A program made the position numbers and the translations under genes. This document shows, piece after piece, positions 22,290 through 29,645 of a stretch of DNA of 44,815 nt. Position 1 is the stretch's first letter. Each line of letters opens with the position of its first letter. The notes beneath the pieces were generated by a model, which was not told the origin of the DNA, did no database searches, and was given only the letters and a program-made list of their open reading frames with translations. Source of the DNA: a virus; the IMG/VR virus record IMGVR_UViG_3300044522_000629, positions 1 through 44,815 of that record; one strand, written 5' to 3'.

Positions 22290-22624
22290 TATTCTAAGTT
22301 CCCTGTTTCTACAAAGTGTTGAAGTATTGGCAGTAATGCTTTAACTTGCTTCCGAGTTAAGTGCATTCTTGTACTTAATAGAACTTCCTTAGGTATTTCA
22401 AATTTTACCCACCCGTTATCATTTTCATCGTAAGTTCTTTTCCTTAATCCCATACGGATTGCATCACCTGACATGATTTGTGGTTTAACATCATCAATTC
22501 CTAGCCAAATACAATCTTCTGTTGCAAGACTTGATTTTTGAATTGAACATTCATAACCATACCTGTCTATAAATTTACCTGTTTTAAAACCTCTTGTATT
22601 AGGTTTTATTTTAATTTTTGACAT
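22289..22624 (-). CDS. Conserved hypothetical phage protein
   Basis: A 111-residue protein with the phrase DRYGYECSIQKSSLATEDCIWLGID, which resembles a small conserved phage protein family of unknown function seen in many phage early regions, followed by a helical end (MHLTRKQVKALLPILQHFVETG). Shares one base with the next start. No enzymatic motif. Confidence 0.65.
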   Translation of the reverse strand: MSKIKIKPNTRGFKTGKFIDRYGYECSIQKSSLATEDCIWLGIDDVKPQIMSGDAIRMGLRKRTYDENDNGWVKFEIPKEVLLSTRMHLTRKQVKALLPILQHFVETGNLE

Positions 22625-22650
22625 TGTTATTCCTATTTAGTTCGTTCATT

Positions 22651-22809
22651 TTATTCTCTTATAAACATCCAATTATCATCAACTATCTTTTTCATTTTCT
22701 CAACAACTTCACAAATTAAATCATTATTACAATCCTTTTCAACCTCTTCATTAATGCAAGCTTCAATAGCCTGTAATAATTCATGAATGTTTTTAATATC
22801 TAAATCCAT
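22651..22809 (-). CDS. Small acidic helical protein
   Basis: A 52-residue ORF (MDLDIKNIHELLQAIEACIN...) with two cysteines in the middle and a final MFIRE. It fills the space between the genes at 22289-22624 and 22815-23198 in the same direction and with matching codon use. Predicted two-helix protein, function unknown. Confidence 0.55.
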   Translation of the reverse strand: MDLDIKNIHELLQAIEACINEEVEKDCNNDLICEVVEKMKKIVDDNWMFIRE

Positions 22810-22814
22810 AATTT

Positions 22815-23198
22815 TTATTTTACAAGGTCTACATTGTTTGAAGCTAATACAGCGAATTTAAAAAGTTCGCCACAATTATCTCTGAACCCTTCTTCGTTAA
22901 CAGTTATTAATCTGGTATATATTCTTCGGATTTCACAAATCTCAATACTTGCATTACTAATCTTCACAATCACTTCTCTATCACTATAATCCCCATACGG
23001 GAATCCGCAGTTATGCTGGATTGGTTGATTGATTGAGTAATTAGCTTGTCTTACTTCTTTAAACGAATAAACATAAGCATCATCTTGATCATCTATAACT
23101 GCAATTGTATTAGCAAATTTAGCTTCTACTAATAAAGTAGAGTTTTCAGTTTTTAAATAATCACCTACTTTAAGGTCATTAAATTCTTGTTGTGTCAT
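22815..23198 (-). CDS. Hypothetical early protein, MTQQEFN module
   Basis: A 127-residue beta-rich protein starting MTQQEFNDLKVGDYLKTENS, paralogous to the C-terminal half of the 21756-22289 product. The KVGDYL segment is typical of small SH3-like beta barrels that begin with 'VGD' turns. Contains CGFPYGDYSDREVIVKIS in the middle. Function unknown. Confidence 0.6.
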   Translation of the reverse strand: MTQQEFNDLKVGDYLKTENSTLLVEAKFANTIAVIDDQDDAYVYSFKEVRQANYSINQPIQHNCGFPYGDYSDREVIVKISNASIEICEIRRIYTRLITVNEEGFRDNCGELFKFAVLASNNVDLVK

Positions 23199-23202
23199 AA
23201 TT

Positions 23203-23349
23203 TTATTTAATTAAGTGGTATATTAAAGCTGATGTCCATATACACGCTGGGTATAAGTGCCTCATTTCTTTGGTTTTGTAAAACAACCCGAAAGTAAATA
23301 GGCTTCCGTAAATTGTAATCACTAAAACAATCTCTCTAAATATTTCCAT
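23203..23349 (-). CDS. Small single-span membrane protein
   Basis: A 48-residue ORF (MEIFREIVLVITIYGSLFTF...) with one hydrophobic segment at about 6-24 and a second weaker one near the end (WTSALIYHL). It overlaps the upstream gene's end by 28 bases in another frame. Function unknown. Confidence 0.5.
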   Translation of the reverse strand: MEIFREIVLVITIYGSLFTFGLFYKTKEMRHLYPACIWTSALIYHLIK

Positions 23350-23624
23350 AGTTTTTTAAATGTGAATAATTTACCGTAAATAACTTTTCCGTTGACTACC
23401 ATATAGTCATACTCAAAGTAATAGTCTTCACGTTTATACCCGAATAAAGGATTTGTTTCAGTATTCATGTCAAAATTAAATGAACAGTCTACTATATAAG
23501 CCTCATTTTCAGGGTGTCTATATCCTAGATGATACATAATTAACCCAAACACTTGCTCTCGACTTGGGGTAGGCAAGTCTTTATTTATCATTTTAAATAT
23601 TATTTTGTTTAATGTTATTGTCAT
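23322..23624 (-). CDS. Hypothetical early protein
   Basis: A 100-residue protein; TPSREQVFGLIMYHLGYRHPENEAYIVDC is helical, followed by strand-rich DYYFEYDYMVVNGKVIYGKLF and a basic aromatic end. Coupled by ATGA to the zinc-ribbon mini-gene upstream. No family recognised. Confidence 0.6.
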   Translation of the reverse strand: MTITLNKIIFKMINKDLPTPSREQVFGLIMYHLGYRHPENEAYIVDCSFNFDMNTETNPLFGYKREDYYFEYDYMVVNGKVIYGKLFTFKKLWKYLERLF

Positions 23625-23722
23625 GGTTTTAATAATTTATCGCACTGGGGACAATACATCCCTAGGTGCTGGTGAGGCTTAAGGCAATTGCAACATAATT
23701 TTGTTGGTTTTAAATCTTTCAT
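23621..23722 (-). CDS. Mini zinc-ribbon protein
   Basis: A 33-residue ORF, MKDLKPTKLCCNCLKPHQHL then GMYCPQCDKLLKP, with C-CxxC and CxxC pairs typical of a tiny zinc ribbon. It is the first gene after an early promoter/operator (23726-23755), with its ATG 3 bases after the -7 box, so it leads a transcription unit running to the terminator at 20434. Confidence 0.7.
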   Translation of the reverse strand: MKDLKPTKLCCNCLKPHQHLGMYCPQCDKLLKP

Positions 23723-23725
23723 ACG

Positions 23726-23755
23726 CAAATGTAAACAATTTTGTTTAAATTTCAA
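23726..23755 (-). promoter_or_regulatory. Early promoter with TAAACAA/TTGTTTA operator (site A)
   Basis: On the minus strand TTG (-33, 23755-23753) is separated by 19 bases from TACATTTG (-7, 23733-23726). The spacer contains the palindrome TAAACAATTTTGTTTA (23732-23747 on the plus strand). The start codon of the zinc-ribbon gene follows 3 bases after the box. The same fusion of palindrome and -7 box occurs at 29174, 29238 and 35945. Confidence 0.65.
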
Positions 23756-24119
23756 CTATTTTAATGCTAAATATTTTTTCTACTATTTTCTTTTTTTTCT
23801 TGTATTCTTGAGTTTTGAAGCCTTTAACGTCCTCAACAACATCACATTGCTTTTCAATATCGAAATAAACAAAGTCGGCAATATAAGAGCGTTTAAAGAT
23901 TATTGTTTTTTCTTCAAAATTTACTCCTATTTGATGCGTTTCTATCCATGCAAATTTTACTTGACGTTGTAATCCTGTAATGATTCCATTCTTTTGCATG
24001 AAGTCTAATTCAACGGATCTTTTTGCTTCCTTTTTCGAATCGTACATTATACCATTGTATTCTGTTTTCTTCGCCCTGTACTTTGATGGTTTATGCATAT
24101 TATTAAATTTAAAATACAA
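23745..24119 (-). CDS. DUF1064 family nuclease-like protein
   Basis: A 124-residue protein of the DUF1064 type: SKYRAKKTEYNGIMYDSKKEAKR opens it, followed by RSYIADFVYFDIEKQCDVVEDVKGF with an acidic pair and VKG that suggest a PD-(D/E)xK endonuclease-like core (D at YIADF, ED..K at VVEDVKG). These proteins lie in phage replication modules and are thought to process branched DNA. Overlaps DnaB by 11 bases. Its 3' end reaches into promoter site A. Confidence 0.8.
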   Translation of the reverse strand: MYFKFNNMHKPSKYRAKKTEYNGIMYDSKKEAKRSVELDFMQKNGIITGLQRQVKFAWIETHQIGVNFEEKTIIFKRSYIADFVYFDIEKQCDVVEDVKGFKTQEYKKKKKIVEKIFSIKIVEI

Positions 24120-25500
24120 ATTCTGAACTGATTACTTCTTTTGGAAATGAGTTTACGCTTGGTTGTTTAAAAGTTGTTTTATTATTCAAATCCATGAATT
24201 TAGACTTTGACAAATCACAATCTATTGTTGTGAATCTAACTTCGCCAAATCTATTTTTTGCAAATATTACCTCTGCTTTATTGGTCAAACTATTTCCATT
24301 TGCATCAACCATTTCGTTATAATATTCGGGCCTGTAAACAAACATCACTACATCTGCATCCTGCTCAATACTGCCTGATTCTCTTAAATCTGATAGCATT
24401 GGGCGTTTATTTGTACGTGATTCGCACGATCTACTAAGCTGACTTAAAGCTATCAAAGGTATTTGCAAATCTTTAGCGATTAGTTTCAAACTTCTTGAAA
24501 TTTCGCTTACTTCTTGTTCTCTGCTTTTGCCCTTTCTGTTATCGTCTTGCATTAATTGCAAATAGTCCACAATAATAAATTTAATATCATGCTTTAGTTT
24601 TAGGTTTGTAGCTTTACTTCTTAAAATCATTGGCGTTAAGCTTGAAAAATCATCCAAGAATACTTTTGTATTCCCTAGCCTTATACTTGCTTCCTGGAGT
24701 GGCATAATATCCAAGTCATGTATTTTATTTTGGTCAATGTTTCTTGAATCAACTCCACTTTCAGAGGCAATAAATTTATCAACTAATTGGTCTTTTGTCA
24801 TTTCGAGTGAAAACACTACCCCTGATGCGTTATTAAAGCAAGCCATATTTCTAGCAATATTTAAAGCTAAAGTTGTTTTGCCCATACCTGGGCGACCTGC
24901 TAAAATTATTAGGCTACCATTTTTAAAATTACCTCCCATTGTTTCGTCTATTGAAACAAAGTTTGATGGAATACCTTTTATTTTTTTGTCTTTTTTGTCG
25001 TCGAGTAAGTCAATAATCCGTTCGTTTGAAAGTTTACTTAATTCATCAATTGGCTTAACAATTAAATTATCAACTGCGGTTGAAAGTTGCAATTGAACTT
25101 TTGCCATTAACTGTAAAGGGTCGATACTTAAATTTACAGCTTCTGCGAGGCTTTTATTTGCAAAGTGTACTAATTCACGTCTAACATATAGTTCTTTCAA
25201 TGTAGATATGTAAGACTGCAAATTTTGGGTACTTACAATTAAGTTATAACACTCATTTATAAAAATTATTGTACAACTTAGTCCTAAGGCTCTTGATTCT
25301 TTAGAAACTGTTAAAATATCGATACCTATATTTTTTTTAATTAGGCTTTCTATGGCTATTATTGCATCCCTTACATTTTCATCAAAAAACATTTCGGGTT
25401 TAATTTGTGAAATGTATGTAATTGGTGCTGATGAATCGTTTAGAAAAGCTCCTAATATTGTCTTTTCAATTGTTTTGTCGTTTGGTAGATTATAGCTCAT
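24109..25500 (-). CDS. dnaB: Replicative DNA helicase (DnaB-like)
   Basis: A 463-residue hexameric helicase that unwinds the phage replication fork. Residues 1-110 form the DnaB N-terminal domain; the RecA-like ATPase has Walker A GRPGMGKTT (202-210), Walker B FIIVDYLQLM (308-317), ALSQLSR (351-357) and the final RESGSIEQDADVVMFVYRPEYY with the Arg finger. Length is normal for DnaB. Co-transcribed after the initiator-like gene (11-base overlap), which probably recruits it to the origin. Confidence 0.95.
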   Translation of the reverse strand: MSYNLPNDKTIEKTILGAFLNDSSAPITYISQIKPEMFFDENVRDAIIAIESLIKKNIGIDILTVSKESRALGLSCTIIFINECYNLIVSTQNLQSYISTLKELYVRRELVHFANKSLAEAVNLSIDPLQLMAKVQLQLSTAVDNLIVKPIDELSKLSNERIIDLLDDKKDKKIKGIPSNFVSIDETMGGNFKNGSLIILAGRPGMGKTTLALNIARNMACFNNASGVVFSLEMTKDQLVDKFIASESGVDSRNIDQNKIHDLDIMPLQEASIRLGNTKVFLDDFSSLTPMILRSKATNLKLKHDIKFIIVDYLQLMQDDNRKGKSREQEVSEISRSLKLIAKDLQIPLIALSQLSRSCESRTNKRPMLSDLRESGSIEQDADVVMFVYRPEYYNEMVDANGNSLTNKAEVIFAKNRFGEVRFTTIDCDLSKSKFMDLNNKTTFKQPSVNSFPKEVISSEFVF

Positions 25501-26248
25501 GTCGTTTGTATTGGCTTGGTGGAGATACGTTTTGTAATGGTTGCGTTGGTAATTGTGAAATTTTATCTTTATTGCACCAGTTCGTAAGTGTCAAATAAAC
25601 GCTTAAATTTTTCTTAGTTAATTGTGCGCTATTTTCCATTGCTTTTAGTTTTTGGTCTATCAAAGTATTACCAAATTTATTCAACAACTCAATACATTCT
25701 TTATTTGATAATTGAGTTTTTAATTTAGAAACATTAGGAAAATTTTGAGATACATATAAGCGTAGCGGATTAATTTTTTCTACTTCTACTTCTTTTTCTA
25801 CTTCTTTTTCTACTTCTACTTCTACTTCTACTTTCGGAACCATACCGAAATGGTTAGAAAGGGTTTCAAAGGATTCTAAAGTGTTGTTTTTATCTAACTT
25901 AATACTATTGTCTTTTAAGAAGTTAGGTAGATTTTCATAACAATCAATTGCGGATTTAATCATGTTCGTATTAAAATGCTGATGTTTAAGAAAATTTAAT
26001 AAAATTAAATAATTCTCTTTATACTTTATTTTCCCAATCCTTTCAAATGATTCTAAAGCCTTTGAAACTATATCTTTTGTAAGTCCAGTTTCAAATGAAA
26101 TTTTCTTTATACTTAATTCATAAATACCAAGCATGTTAGTTTTCTCATTAGTAATAAAATAAAGATAAAGTAGCTTTTCTGATGGTGTTAAGTCCTCTAT
26201 AAAAGGATCACTCCAAAACGCAGTAGATACACTTCTAAGCTTGCTCAT
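25490..26248 (-). CDS. Replication initiator / helicase-loader-like protein with winged-helix N-terminus
   Basis: A 252-residue protein directly upstream of DnaB. The N-terminus (AFWSDPFIEDLTPSEKLLYLYFITNEKTNMLGIYELS) is typical of phage replication proteins with a winged helix domain that binds origin DNA. After a (Val-Glu)n/(Lys-Glu)n linker (about 138-157) comes a helical DnaD/DnaB-loader-like end. Inferred role: origin recognition and helicase loading. The linker is encoded by a simple-sequence repeat. Confidence 0.75.
   Translation of the reverse strand: MSKLRSVSTAFWSDPFIEDLTPSEKLLYLYFITNEKTNMLGIYELSIKKISFETGLTKDIVSKALESFERIGKIKYKENYLILLNFLKHQHFNTNMIKSAIDCYENLPNFLKDNSIKLDKNNTLESFETLSNHFGMVPKVEVEVEVEKEVEKEVEVEKINPLRLYVSQNFPNVSKLKTQLSNKECIELLNKFGNTLIDQKLKAMENSAQLTKKNLSVYLTLTNWCNKDKISQLPTQPLQNVSPPSQYKRHEL
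25778..25835. repeat. Simple-sequence repeat (CTACTT / CTTTTT units)
   Basis: Tandem TACTTC and TTTTTC units on the plus strand encode an alternating Val-Glu/Lys-Glu linker in the replication initiator. Such 6-base units can gain or lose copies by slippage without breaking the frame. Iterated repeats inside an initiator gene may also mark the replication origin, as in lambda O, though these units are simpler than typical iterons. Confidence 0.7.
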
Positions 26249-26507
26249 TGATATTATTTAATAGGTTAAATTTTTCAATTGCCAAACTTAGTACTGTGTA
26301 CGTAAATGCCCAAATTCCAAAAGCCTTATCACTTGGATATGAAATACAATTATAATGAGTATTTTCTTTTCTTTGAAACACTTCATAATGAATTGAGTTT
26401 TCTGTTTTAACTTCATAAATAAAAGCTTTTTCACTTGCTTTTATTTGATTAAAAGCAAAGCCTTTAACTTGGCCTTTACCTGTAAATTTTAATTCTAATT
26501 CTTTCAT
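26235..26507 (-). CDS. Hypothetical early protein upstream of initiator
   Basis: A 90-residue protein starting MKELELKFTGKGQVKGFAFNQI, with strands in the first half and a helix at the end. I chose the ATG at 26507 over the upstream TTG, which lies within a hairpin. Overlaps the initiator start by 14 bases. Possibly a small beta-domain protein of the replication operon; no family recognised. Confidence 0.55.
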   Translation of the reverse strand: MKELELKFTGKGQVKGFAFNQIKASEKAFIYEVKTENSIHYEVFQRKENTHYNCISYPSDKAFGIWAFTYTVLSLAIEKFNLLNNINEQA

Positions 26508-26523
26508 GATTTTATAAAATAAA

Positions 26524-26568
26524 AAAACCGAATACTTCAAGCCCGCCAGCTATCAGTAATTCGGTTTT
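26524..26568. terminator. Hairpin upstream of replication genes, possible attenuator
   Basis: AAAACCGAAT (26524-26533) and ATTCGGTTTT (26559-26568) form a perfect 10-base stem enclosing a 25-base loop. On the minus strand it is followed by TTTTTTTATTTT, as in a terminator, and sits 16 bases before the start of the next gene. It could limit read-through from the helicase-methyltransferase operon into the replication genes. Confidence 0.6.
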
Positions 26569-26570
26569 AT

Positions 26571-26589
26571 AGGTTTAAGATGTTTAAAC
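26571..26589. repeat. Inverted repeat next to the attenuator hairpin
   Basis: GGTTTAA and TTAAACC (26572-26589) with a 4-5-base loop, immediately beside the hairpin at 26524-26568. The two stem-loops occupy most of the 26541-26626 intergenic space. They may form one structured RNA or protein-binding sites. Confidence 0.5.
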
Positions 26590-26626
26590 CCTAATTTCTT
26601 TATTGATGGCGGTCAACACTGCAATA

Positions 26627-26824
26627 CTACAAAATTAAACTGTATTTTGCAAATCTTTTTTTATTTTTTACGACCAACTCGCATTTAATATCGTGACCGT
26701 AAATGTTAATCAAATCATGTATTCTTGCACTTAACCTGAAGCATCCAAATAAATGGAGTGCTTCAAGTGGTGTAATGCTGTTACCTTTTTGGAGGTGCTT
26801 TAAAATAGCTTTGTTTTGGCTCAT
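26627..26824 (-). CDS. Helix-turn-helix protein (HTH_39-like)
   Basis: A 65-residue protein matching the HTH_39 pattern: NKAILKHLQKGNSITPLEALHLFGCFRLSARIHDL, with 'TPLEALxLFGCxRLxARIxDL' as the recognisable core. These proteins occur in phage and prophage early regions, thought to bind DNA. It follows the helicase-methyltransferase gene and precedes the hairpin region, so it may regulate or act in replication. Confidence 0.8.
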   Translation of the reverse strand: MSQNKAILKHLQKGNSITPLEALHLFGCFRLSARIHDLINIYGHDIKCELVVKNKKRFAKYSLIL

Positions 26825-26836
26825 TAGTCTAGTATG

Positions 26837-29026
26837 TCAATTATTAAAATCAAGCATCAAGACGCTGTTTTTTTCTTCAATACAAGATTTGTGATTTTTT
26901 GCATTAATAGTAAAATAACTTTCTTTCAATTCTATTGATATAGATTTTCTATTCATTTTTAAGGCTGAAAAACCTTCGCTACCAATGCCACCAAATGGAC
27001 TTAATACAGTTTCGCCTTCATTTGAATAAAGATGTAATATCCGTTCAATTGTATCTAATTGTAGCGGGCAAATGTGTTTTTCATCGTTACCATCACGACC
27101 ACTCCTATATTGCAATGTTCTTGAATAATCAATGTCATTCCATACAGGTGATGCATATTTTTGCCATAAATCTACTGGCAGATAATCTCTTTTAGTTGGG
27201 TCGGTATCTTGATGAGTAATTGGTGTTTCGTTATCACCTTCATTTCTGAAAAACAAAATATAATCTGGGATACCTACCCTTGTCATACAGCTATCTTTTT
27301 TAATAGTTTTATGTAGCAATCCTAAAGCTTTAGTTCTTTGCATTTCAGTTACTGGATTCTTCCAAATAGTAGCACGAGAATGATATATAAAACCGTTTTC
27401 TTGAAACCAATCAATTAACATACCTGAAAAGTCACGCAATCCAATATACCCTTCTTTACCTTTTTGAATCGGCAAATCCATACAGTGAATTGCACAAATA
27501 CGACCATTTTTAAGAGTTCTTTTTAATTCAGGTATTAAGAACTTAAAATGTTCTTCAAATTGCTTGTAATTAGCAACATTACCCATATCTTCTTCTTTAT
27601 CAGAATATACATACAATTCAGCAAATGGAGGGCTGAAAACAACAATATCAGCACAGTTATCAGGTAATTTTTTAGTTTCTTGAACGCAATCACCATTAAT
27701 TAAATGGTAGTTATTATTTTTAATTTCTTTATTCACGACTTTAAATTTAGATTTTGCACTTTTATAATTTGATTCACTTGAATATTTAGCCATTTCTTGA
27801 ATCATTTCAATATGTCTTTGATGTTTTTCAATTATTGATTGTCTAACATTTAATTGACTTTTAGGAACTAATATATGAATAGTTACTTTATTAGTTTGAC
27901 CGAATCTATAACAACGTCTTACAGCTTGATAAAATGCTTCAAATTTGAAATCATAAGACATAAATATCATTTGGTCACATTGCTGGTAATTCATGCCAAA
28001 ACTTGCAATACTTGTTTTAGTTACAAGTGTTTTAAATTCTTTTCGAGCAAATCCATTTAAGTGTTTTGCTTTATATTCAGGACTATCAGAACCTTGAACA
28101 TTTACTGCGTTATCAATTAATTTTACAATTGTATCAGTTTCATTATTTTTTAATCCCCAAATAATAAACTGTTTATCATTTTCGCTTACTAATTCAATTG
28201 TTTTTTTTACCCGTTCATCAAAGCTACGATTCAAATCTTTATGTAAATCAGTTGCTGAAATTGCAACGTCACCAAATAGATTGTCAGTATTATTTTCAAC
28301 TTCGATAAAATGCTCAATAAATTCAATTTCGGGTAAATCATATCCAACGTGTTCGAAACCTAAAGTTTTAGGATTATCACAAGCCATAGACCATGTACAT
28401 ACATATTTCCAAAATGAATCTTTAGCGTGTTTTCTTAACCTCCATTTGCTTGTTTCCCCACCATCATGAACAAAGTACATTGCTAACATTTCAAGATAAG
28501 ACATAGCACCCAAAAATTCTGAATGTTGTCCTAGTTCCATGTGGTCATTTGGAGAAGGTGTTGCAGTACAAGCTAATTTATATGGAGTTCCTTTGAATAA
28601 ATCAATTATCATGTTTGACAATTTCCCATCACGACCTTTTAGAATTGAACTTTCATCAAGGACAACGCCTGAATAAACTGAAACGTCAATATTTTTCAGC
28701 TGGTCATAGTTAGTAATATCAAAGCAATCTAATGAAATGCCAAATTTGATAGATTCAAGTTTTGTTTGTTCAACTACTGCTAATGGTGCAAGTATTAAAA
28801 CTTTTTTATTAGTATAGTTGTAAACTGCTTCACTCCATGATAATTGCATTAAAGTTTTACCTAATCCACAATCGAAAAATAGAGCAAATCTACCTTTTCT
28901 CAAAGCTGTAATAACTGCATATTTTTGAAAGTCAAATAAATTAGTATTTAATTCACTTTCATTTATTTCAAAACCACTTTCTACAAATGTTTTTTTCTTA
29001 GTTTCTAAAAACTCTTTATATTCCAT
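26837..29026 (-). CDS. SNF2-type helicase fused to DNA methyltransferase
   Basis: A 729-residue bifunctional protein. The N-terminal half (about 30-410) is a superfamily 2 helicase/translocase: Walker A FDCGLGKT (51-58), LDES (123-126) in place of DExH, TATPSPN (154-160) and QAVRRCYRFGQ (367-377) as the arginine-finger motif VI of SNF2-like proteins. The C-terminal half (about 440-729) is a SAM-dependent DNA methyltransferase with catalytic SPPF (465-468) and FGGIGSEGFSA (678-688) as motif I; the catalytic motif before motif I is the beta-class order of N4-cytosine or N6-adenine enzymes. No nuclease motif seen. Likely protects phage DNA from host restriction. Confidence 0.85.
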   Translation of the reverse strand: MEYKEFLETKKKTFVESGFEINESELNTNLFDFQKYAVITALRKGRFALFFDCGLGKTLMQLSWSEAVYNYTNKKVLILAPLAVVEQTKLESIKFGISLDCFDITNYDQLKNIDVSVYSGVVLDESSILKGRDGKLSNMIIDLFKGTPYKLACTATPSPNDHMELGQHSEFLGAMSYLEMLAMYFVHDGGETSKWRLRKHAKDSFWKYVCTWSMACDNPKTLGFEHVGYDLPEIEFIEHFIEVENNTDNLFGDVAISATDLHKDLNRSFDERVKKTIELVSENDKQFIIWGLKNNETDTIVKLIDNAVNVQGSDSPEYKAKHLNGFARKEFKTLVTKTSIASFGMNYQQCDQMIFMSYDFKFEAFYQAVRRCYRFGQTNKVTIHILVPKSQLNVRQSIIEKHQRHIEMIQEMAKYSSESNYKSAKSKFKVVNKEIKNNNYHLINGDCVQETKKLPDNCADIVVFSPPFAELYVYSDKEEDMGNVANYKQFEEHFKFLIPELKRTLKNGRICAIHCMDLPIQKGKEGYIGLRDFSGMLIDWFQENGFIYHSRATIWKNPVTEMQRTKALGLLHKTIKKDSCMTRVGIPDYILFFRNEGDNETPITHQDTDPTKRDYLPVDLWQKYASPVWNDIDYSRTLQYRSGRDGNDEKHICPLQLDTIERILHLYSNEGETVLSPFGGIGSEGFSALKMNRKSISIELKESYFTINAKNHKSCIEEKNSVLMLDFNN

Positions 29027-29169
29027 TATCTTAAATTTTCAAGTGTGAATTTTAGCGCAAAATCAATGCAATTTTGAACTCCTGATTTTTGCCCTTTTTT
29101 AATTAAGTGAATTTTTATCATGTCAATTGCTTCAATCGACAATGATACTGTGGCCTTTTTTGTTCCCAT
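29026..29169 (-). CDS. Small ribbon-helix-helix-like regulator
   Basis: A 47-residue protein, MGTKKATVSLSIEAIDMIKIHLI then KKGQKSGVQNCIDFALKFTL, with the strand-helix-helix pattern of ribbon-helix-helix repressors. TAATG overlap with the helicase-methyltransferase start. It is the first gene of the minus early operon and lies opposite another early gene across a region with two operator-like palindromes, so it is a good candidate for the repressor of this switch. Confidence 0.6.
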   Translation of the reverse strand: MGTKKATVSLSIEAIDMIKIHLIKKGQKSGVQNCIDFALKFTLENLR

Positions 29170-29173
29170 GCCA

Positions 29174-29203
29174 CAAATGTAAACAAATTATTTTACAATA
29201 CAA
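29174..29203 (-). promoter_or_regulatory. Early promoter (site B) for the minus early operon
   Basis: TTG (29203-29201), 19-base spacer and TACATTTG (29181-29174) on the minus strand, preceded by a TTTGTTTA half-site with the other arm degenerate. The ATG at 29169 follows 4 bases after the box. Spacing matches site A exactly. Confidence 0.65.
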
Positions 29204-29237
29204 CACAATAAAAAAATATTTTCAATTTGCTTTTATT

Positions 29238-29261
29238 TAAACAAAATTTTGTTTATATTTG
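29238..29261 (+). promoter_or_regulatory. Early promoter/operator (site C) for the plus early operon
   Basis: An 18-base perfect palindrome TAAACAAAATTTTGTTTA (29238-29255) overlaps the -7 box TATATTTG (29254-29261). The ATG of the first plus-strand early gene is at 29265, 3 bases after. A protein bound to the palindrome would block the box. The -33 element is weak. Confidence 0.65.
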
Positions 29262-29264
29262 TGA

Positions 29265-29471
29265 ATGGAATTACAAGAGATACAAATACTAAGAAAACAT
29301 TTCACTGATGTATTCGAGGATAACATTAATGAGGATGTCGATTACCTATGCGTCAAAATATTCGACGTTATACAAGATCTAGGAGGGCTTAACGGGCTAG
29401 TAGGAGAGTTGATAAACGACACCGAATGGGATTTCAATACGGGCCATTATCTAAAATCTAAATACCTATAA
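29265..29471 (+). CDS. Small acidic early protein
   Basis: A 68-residue, strongly acidic, helical protein (MELQEIQILRKHFTDVFEDNINEDVDYL) that is the first product of the rightward early operon. Acidic first-expressed phage proteins are often host-interaction factors; here that is inference. No family recognised. Confidence 0.6.
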   Translation: MELQEIQILRKHFTDVFEDNINEDVDYLCVKIFDVIQDLGGLNGLVGELINDTEWDFNTGHYLKSKYL

Positions 29472-29473
29472 TT

Positions 29474-29644
29474 ATGAATGAAGAACTAATAGAGGAACTA
29501 GGGAAGCGAAAGTACAACCTTTCGAAAATTGAAAAGGAATTAGGTATACCCAAAAATACTTTATACCAGGCCCTAAAAAAACAAAGGGAAATACCTATGA
29601 AGTATCAAACATCAATACATCATTACATCCAAAACAACTATTAA
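29474..29644 (+). CDS. Small helix-turn-helix protein (Cro/CI-like)
   Basis: A 56-residue protein. NLSKIEKELGIPKNTLYQALKKQREIPMK has the recognition-helix layout of XRE/Cro-type regulators: helix, turn at G, helix, with RxIP typical at the end. It follows the first plus-strand gene with 2 bases between. It is a plausible Cro-like partner of the divergent minus-strand regulator. Confidence 0.65.
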   Translation: MNEELIEELGKRKYNLSKIEKELGIPKNTLYQALKKQREIPMKYQTSIHHYIQNNY

Positions 29645-29645
29645 C

